Source of the DNA: JAVRLS01 sp031961205
Lineage (GTDB): Archaea > Thermoplasmatota > Thermoplasmata > Thermoplasmatales > Thermoplasmataceae
NCBI GenBank assembly: GCA_031961205.1
Contig: JAVRLS010000043.1
Coordinates: 1-7,940 of the forward strand
DNA: 7,940 bases
Reading direction: 5' to 3'
Made by a program: the position numbers and the translations under genes. The notes beneath the pieces are model-generated. The model was not told where the DNA came from, ran no database searches, and saw nothing but the letters and a program-made list of their open reading frames with translations. This document shows, piece by piece, positions 6,907 to 7,940 of the stretch; position 1 is the first letter of the stretch; each line of letters begins with the position of its first letter.

Positions 6907-6921
6907 GATAAAATATTTATC
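6907..6921. repeat. Short AT-rich palindrome upstream of the binding-protein gene
   Basis: GATAAA and TTTATC are exact reverse complements around ATA. The site lies 70-84 bases before the ATG at 6991, upstream of the proposed promoter. Its low complexity means it may be a chance match in an AT-rich spacer; an activator site is possible. Confidence 0.25.
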
Positions 6922-6952
6922 TGTTTGAGGATATAATGATAATTGATTAATT

Positions 6953-6969
6953 AAAAGAAATCTTTTATC
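6953..6969 (+). promoter_or_regulatory. Putative BRE/TATA element of the solute-binding protein gene
   Basis: The purine-rich AAAAGAAA (6953-6960) resembles a TFB recognition element, and CTTTTATC (6962-6969) resembles box A. The TATA-like part is centred about 25 bases before the ATG at 6991, which supports that codon as a leaderless start over the in-frame ATG at 7006. Both matches are approximate. Confidence 0.45.
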
Positions 6970-6990
6970 ACTTGAATCGATCACTTTACC

Positions 6991-7940
6991 ATGTATAATG
7001 GAGATATGCCAAAGAAAAGGACAGGACTCAACATAGCGATAATACTTATGGTTGTTGGGCTTGTTATCGGTTTCTCGGTAGGGCATTTTACAGCGCAGCC
7101 TGCTACAGATCAGAAATCTATCAACACATTTGCTGCAGGATCGCTCACATATGTCCTTGGAAGCCAGTTTAACACGCAATTCCAGAATCAGACGAATATC
7201 AAGGTTGGAATGACGTTTTCAGGTTCAATTTCAGGAGCAAGGGAAGTGCAGAGCGGAAAACCATTCAGCGTTTTCATATCTGCTTCCGCCCCGGTGCTTT
7301 ACCAGGACCTGATGAACCAGACGCATTATGCCAACTGGCAGATCATCTTCTCTGCAAACGAGATGGCGATTACCTGGCTGAACAGTAAATACGATATTAG
7401 TTCGTCGAACCCGTACTGGTTTGAAAATATAACGCAGAACAAAACGATAGTAAGTGCATCAAATTCATCTCTTGATCCAAGCGGCTTCCAGGCAATTGAA
7501 ACCATGAAACTGGCGGGAATACTTTACACTGATTGGAATAACTCTGATGTGCAGAAGGCCTTCAACGGAAACTATAACTTATTCGAAAAGTATAATGATG
7601 CATGGAACAGCTGGTTCGAAAAAAACTGGGGATATCCAGTTAATGATTCCCTTGCGCTGTACCACCAGCTTTTCATATCAAAATACCATAACGGCACGTT
7701 CCTGCTTACAACTGAGGAATACGGCATGGATGCGTACCTTGAAGCAGGATCGTCGGATTACGCTATAACGTATGTTTCCCAGGCGATAAACCAGCATCTG
7801 TATTATTACGAGAACGCAACCGGCGGCAACGGCCTCCCGGTATGGATAAACCTTGGCAGCGTAAATAGCACTGTGGATCATTTCTATGAAGAGATAAGCG
7901 AGGCAGGACCATCCTATGATACCGTTGGAAACCTGCCGGG
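6991..7940 (+). CDS. WtpA-like molybdate/tungstate ABC transporter solute-binding protein (partial, 3' end outside window)
   Basis: This protein would capture an oxyanion outside the membrane and deliver it to an ABC permease. The 316 codons visible run open to the window edge. One hydrophobic segment at about 13-33, after a Lys-Lys-Arg stretch, is a signal peptide or membrane anchor; no lipobox cysteine is seen. WtpA/ModA-type marks follow in order: AAGSL (Ser51), TFSGS (77-79), FISAS (about 95-99), IFSANEMAITW, SNSSLDPSGFQAIETMKLAG with ligand-type Asp162, DYAITYVSQA, and LPVWINLG. In characterised archaeal WtpA/ModA proteins a Glu in the equivalent of DYAFEY helps coordinate the metal. Here that position is Thr260, so ligand identity is uncertain. 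Ten N-x-S/T sequons suggest a glycosylated surface protein. The in-frame ATG at 7006 is an alternative start that would remove five residues. About 30-50 residues, probably including the PIVYGxTI-type strand, are missing. No transporter partner gene lies in the window. Confidence 0.85.
   Translation, partial: MYNGDMPKKRTGLNIAIILMVVGLVIGFSVGHFTAQPATDQKSINTFAAGSLTYVLGSQFNTQFQNQTNIKVGMTFSGSISGAREVQSGKPFSVFISASAPVLYQDLMNQTHYANWQIIFSANEMAITWLNSKYDISSSNPYWFENITQNKTIVSASNSSLDPSGFQAIETMKLAGILYTDWNNSDVQKAFNGNYNLFEKYNDAWNSWFEKNWGYPVNDSLALYHQLFISKYHNGTFLLTTEEYGMDAYLEAGSSDYAITYVSQAINQHLYYYENATGGNGLPVWINLGSVNSTVDHFYEEISEAGPSYDTVGNLP

Noticed and set aside
6766..7179. Minus-strand open frame (137 codons) spanning the intergenic region before the binding-protein gene
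   Set aside because: It overlaps both the transposase start and the binding-protein start, has low-complexity Tyr/Ile/Lys-rich content typical of AT-rich noncoding DNA, and shows no family motif.
1..7940. CRISPR array, tRNA or rRNA genes, toxin-antitoxin or defence genes
   Set aside because: No regularly spaced direct repeats, cloverleaf-like segments or small paired coding frames were seen; every stretch over 200 bases is filled by a recognised gene.

Overview
The window reads as ordinary archaeal chromosome, most likely from the Thermoplasmata (Thermoplasma/Ferroplasma-like thermoacidophiles). Four things point there. A bacterial-type gyrB-gyrA pair is present, as is typical of euryarchaea of this group. 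TATA-like boxes sit about 25-28 bases before the start codons, which fits leaderless mRNAs. Isoleucine ATA and arginine AGG codons are heavily used. The last gene is an archaeal WtpA-like oxyanion-binding protein. The lineage is inferred from gene content and was not tested by a search.

Layout: bases 1-119 are an AT-rich promoter region. Bases 120-4438 are gyrB and gyrA in the same direction, 8 bases apart, with an SD-like GTGAT between them; together they encode a complete A2B2 DNA gyrase. Bases 4439-4554 hold a T-rich stretch (possible gyrA terminator) and an inverted repeat with 8-bp arms, in front of an isochorismatase-like hydrolase gene (4555-5166). That gene is convergent with a full-length IS1634-type DDE transposase on the minus strand (6812-5196). 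Bases 6813-6990 are a divergent intergenic region with two short palindromes and TATA-like boxes facing both ways. From 6991 to the window edge runs the 5' part of a secreted or membrane-anchored molybdate/tungstate-type solute-binding protein; its C-terminus, and any permease and ATPase genes, lie outside the window.

Functionally, the gyrase pair is the only evident complex and would provide negative supercoiling, strand passage and decatenation. The hydrolase, the transposase and the binding protein show no sign of working together. The insertion element separates the hydrolase gene from the transporter gene.

I found no convincing new multigene system. The points worth a second look are residue changes in otherwise well-conserved proteins: GyrA Met at the quinolone serine position, GyrB Lys at the coumarin arginine position, a hydrolase without its usual nucleophilic cysteine, and a WtpA-like protein without its usual metal-coordinating glutamate. 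Two clean operator-like inverted repeats and the dense N-glycosylation sequons of the binding protein are also notable.
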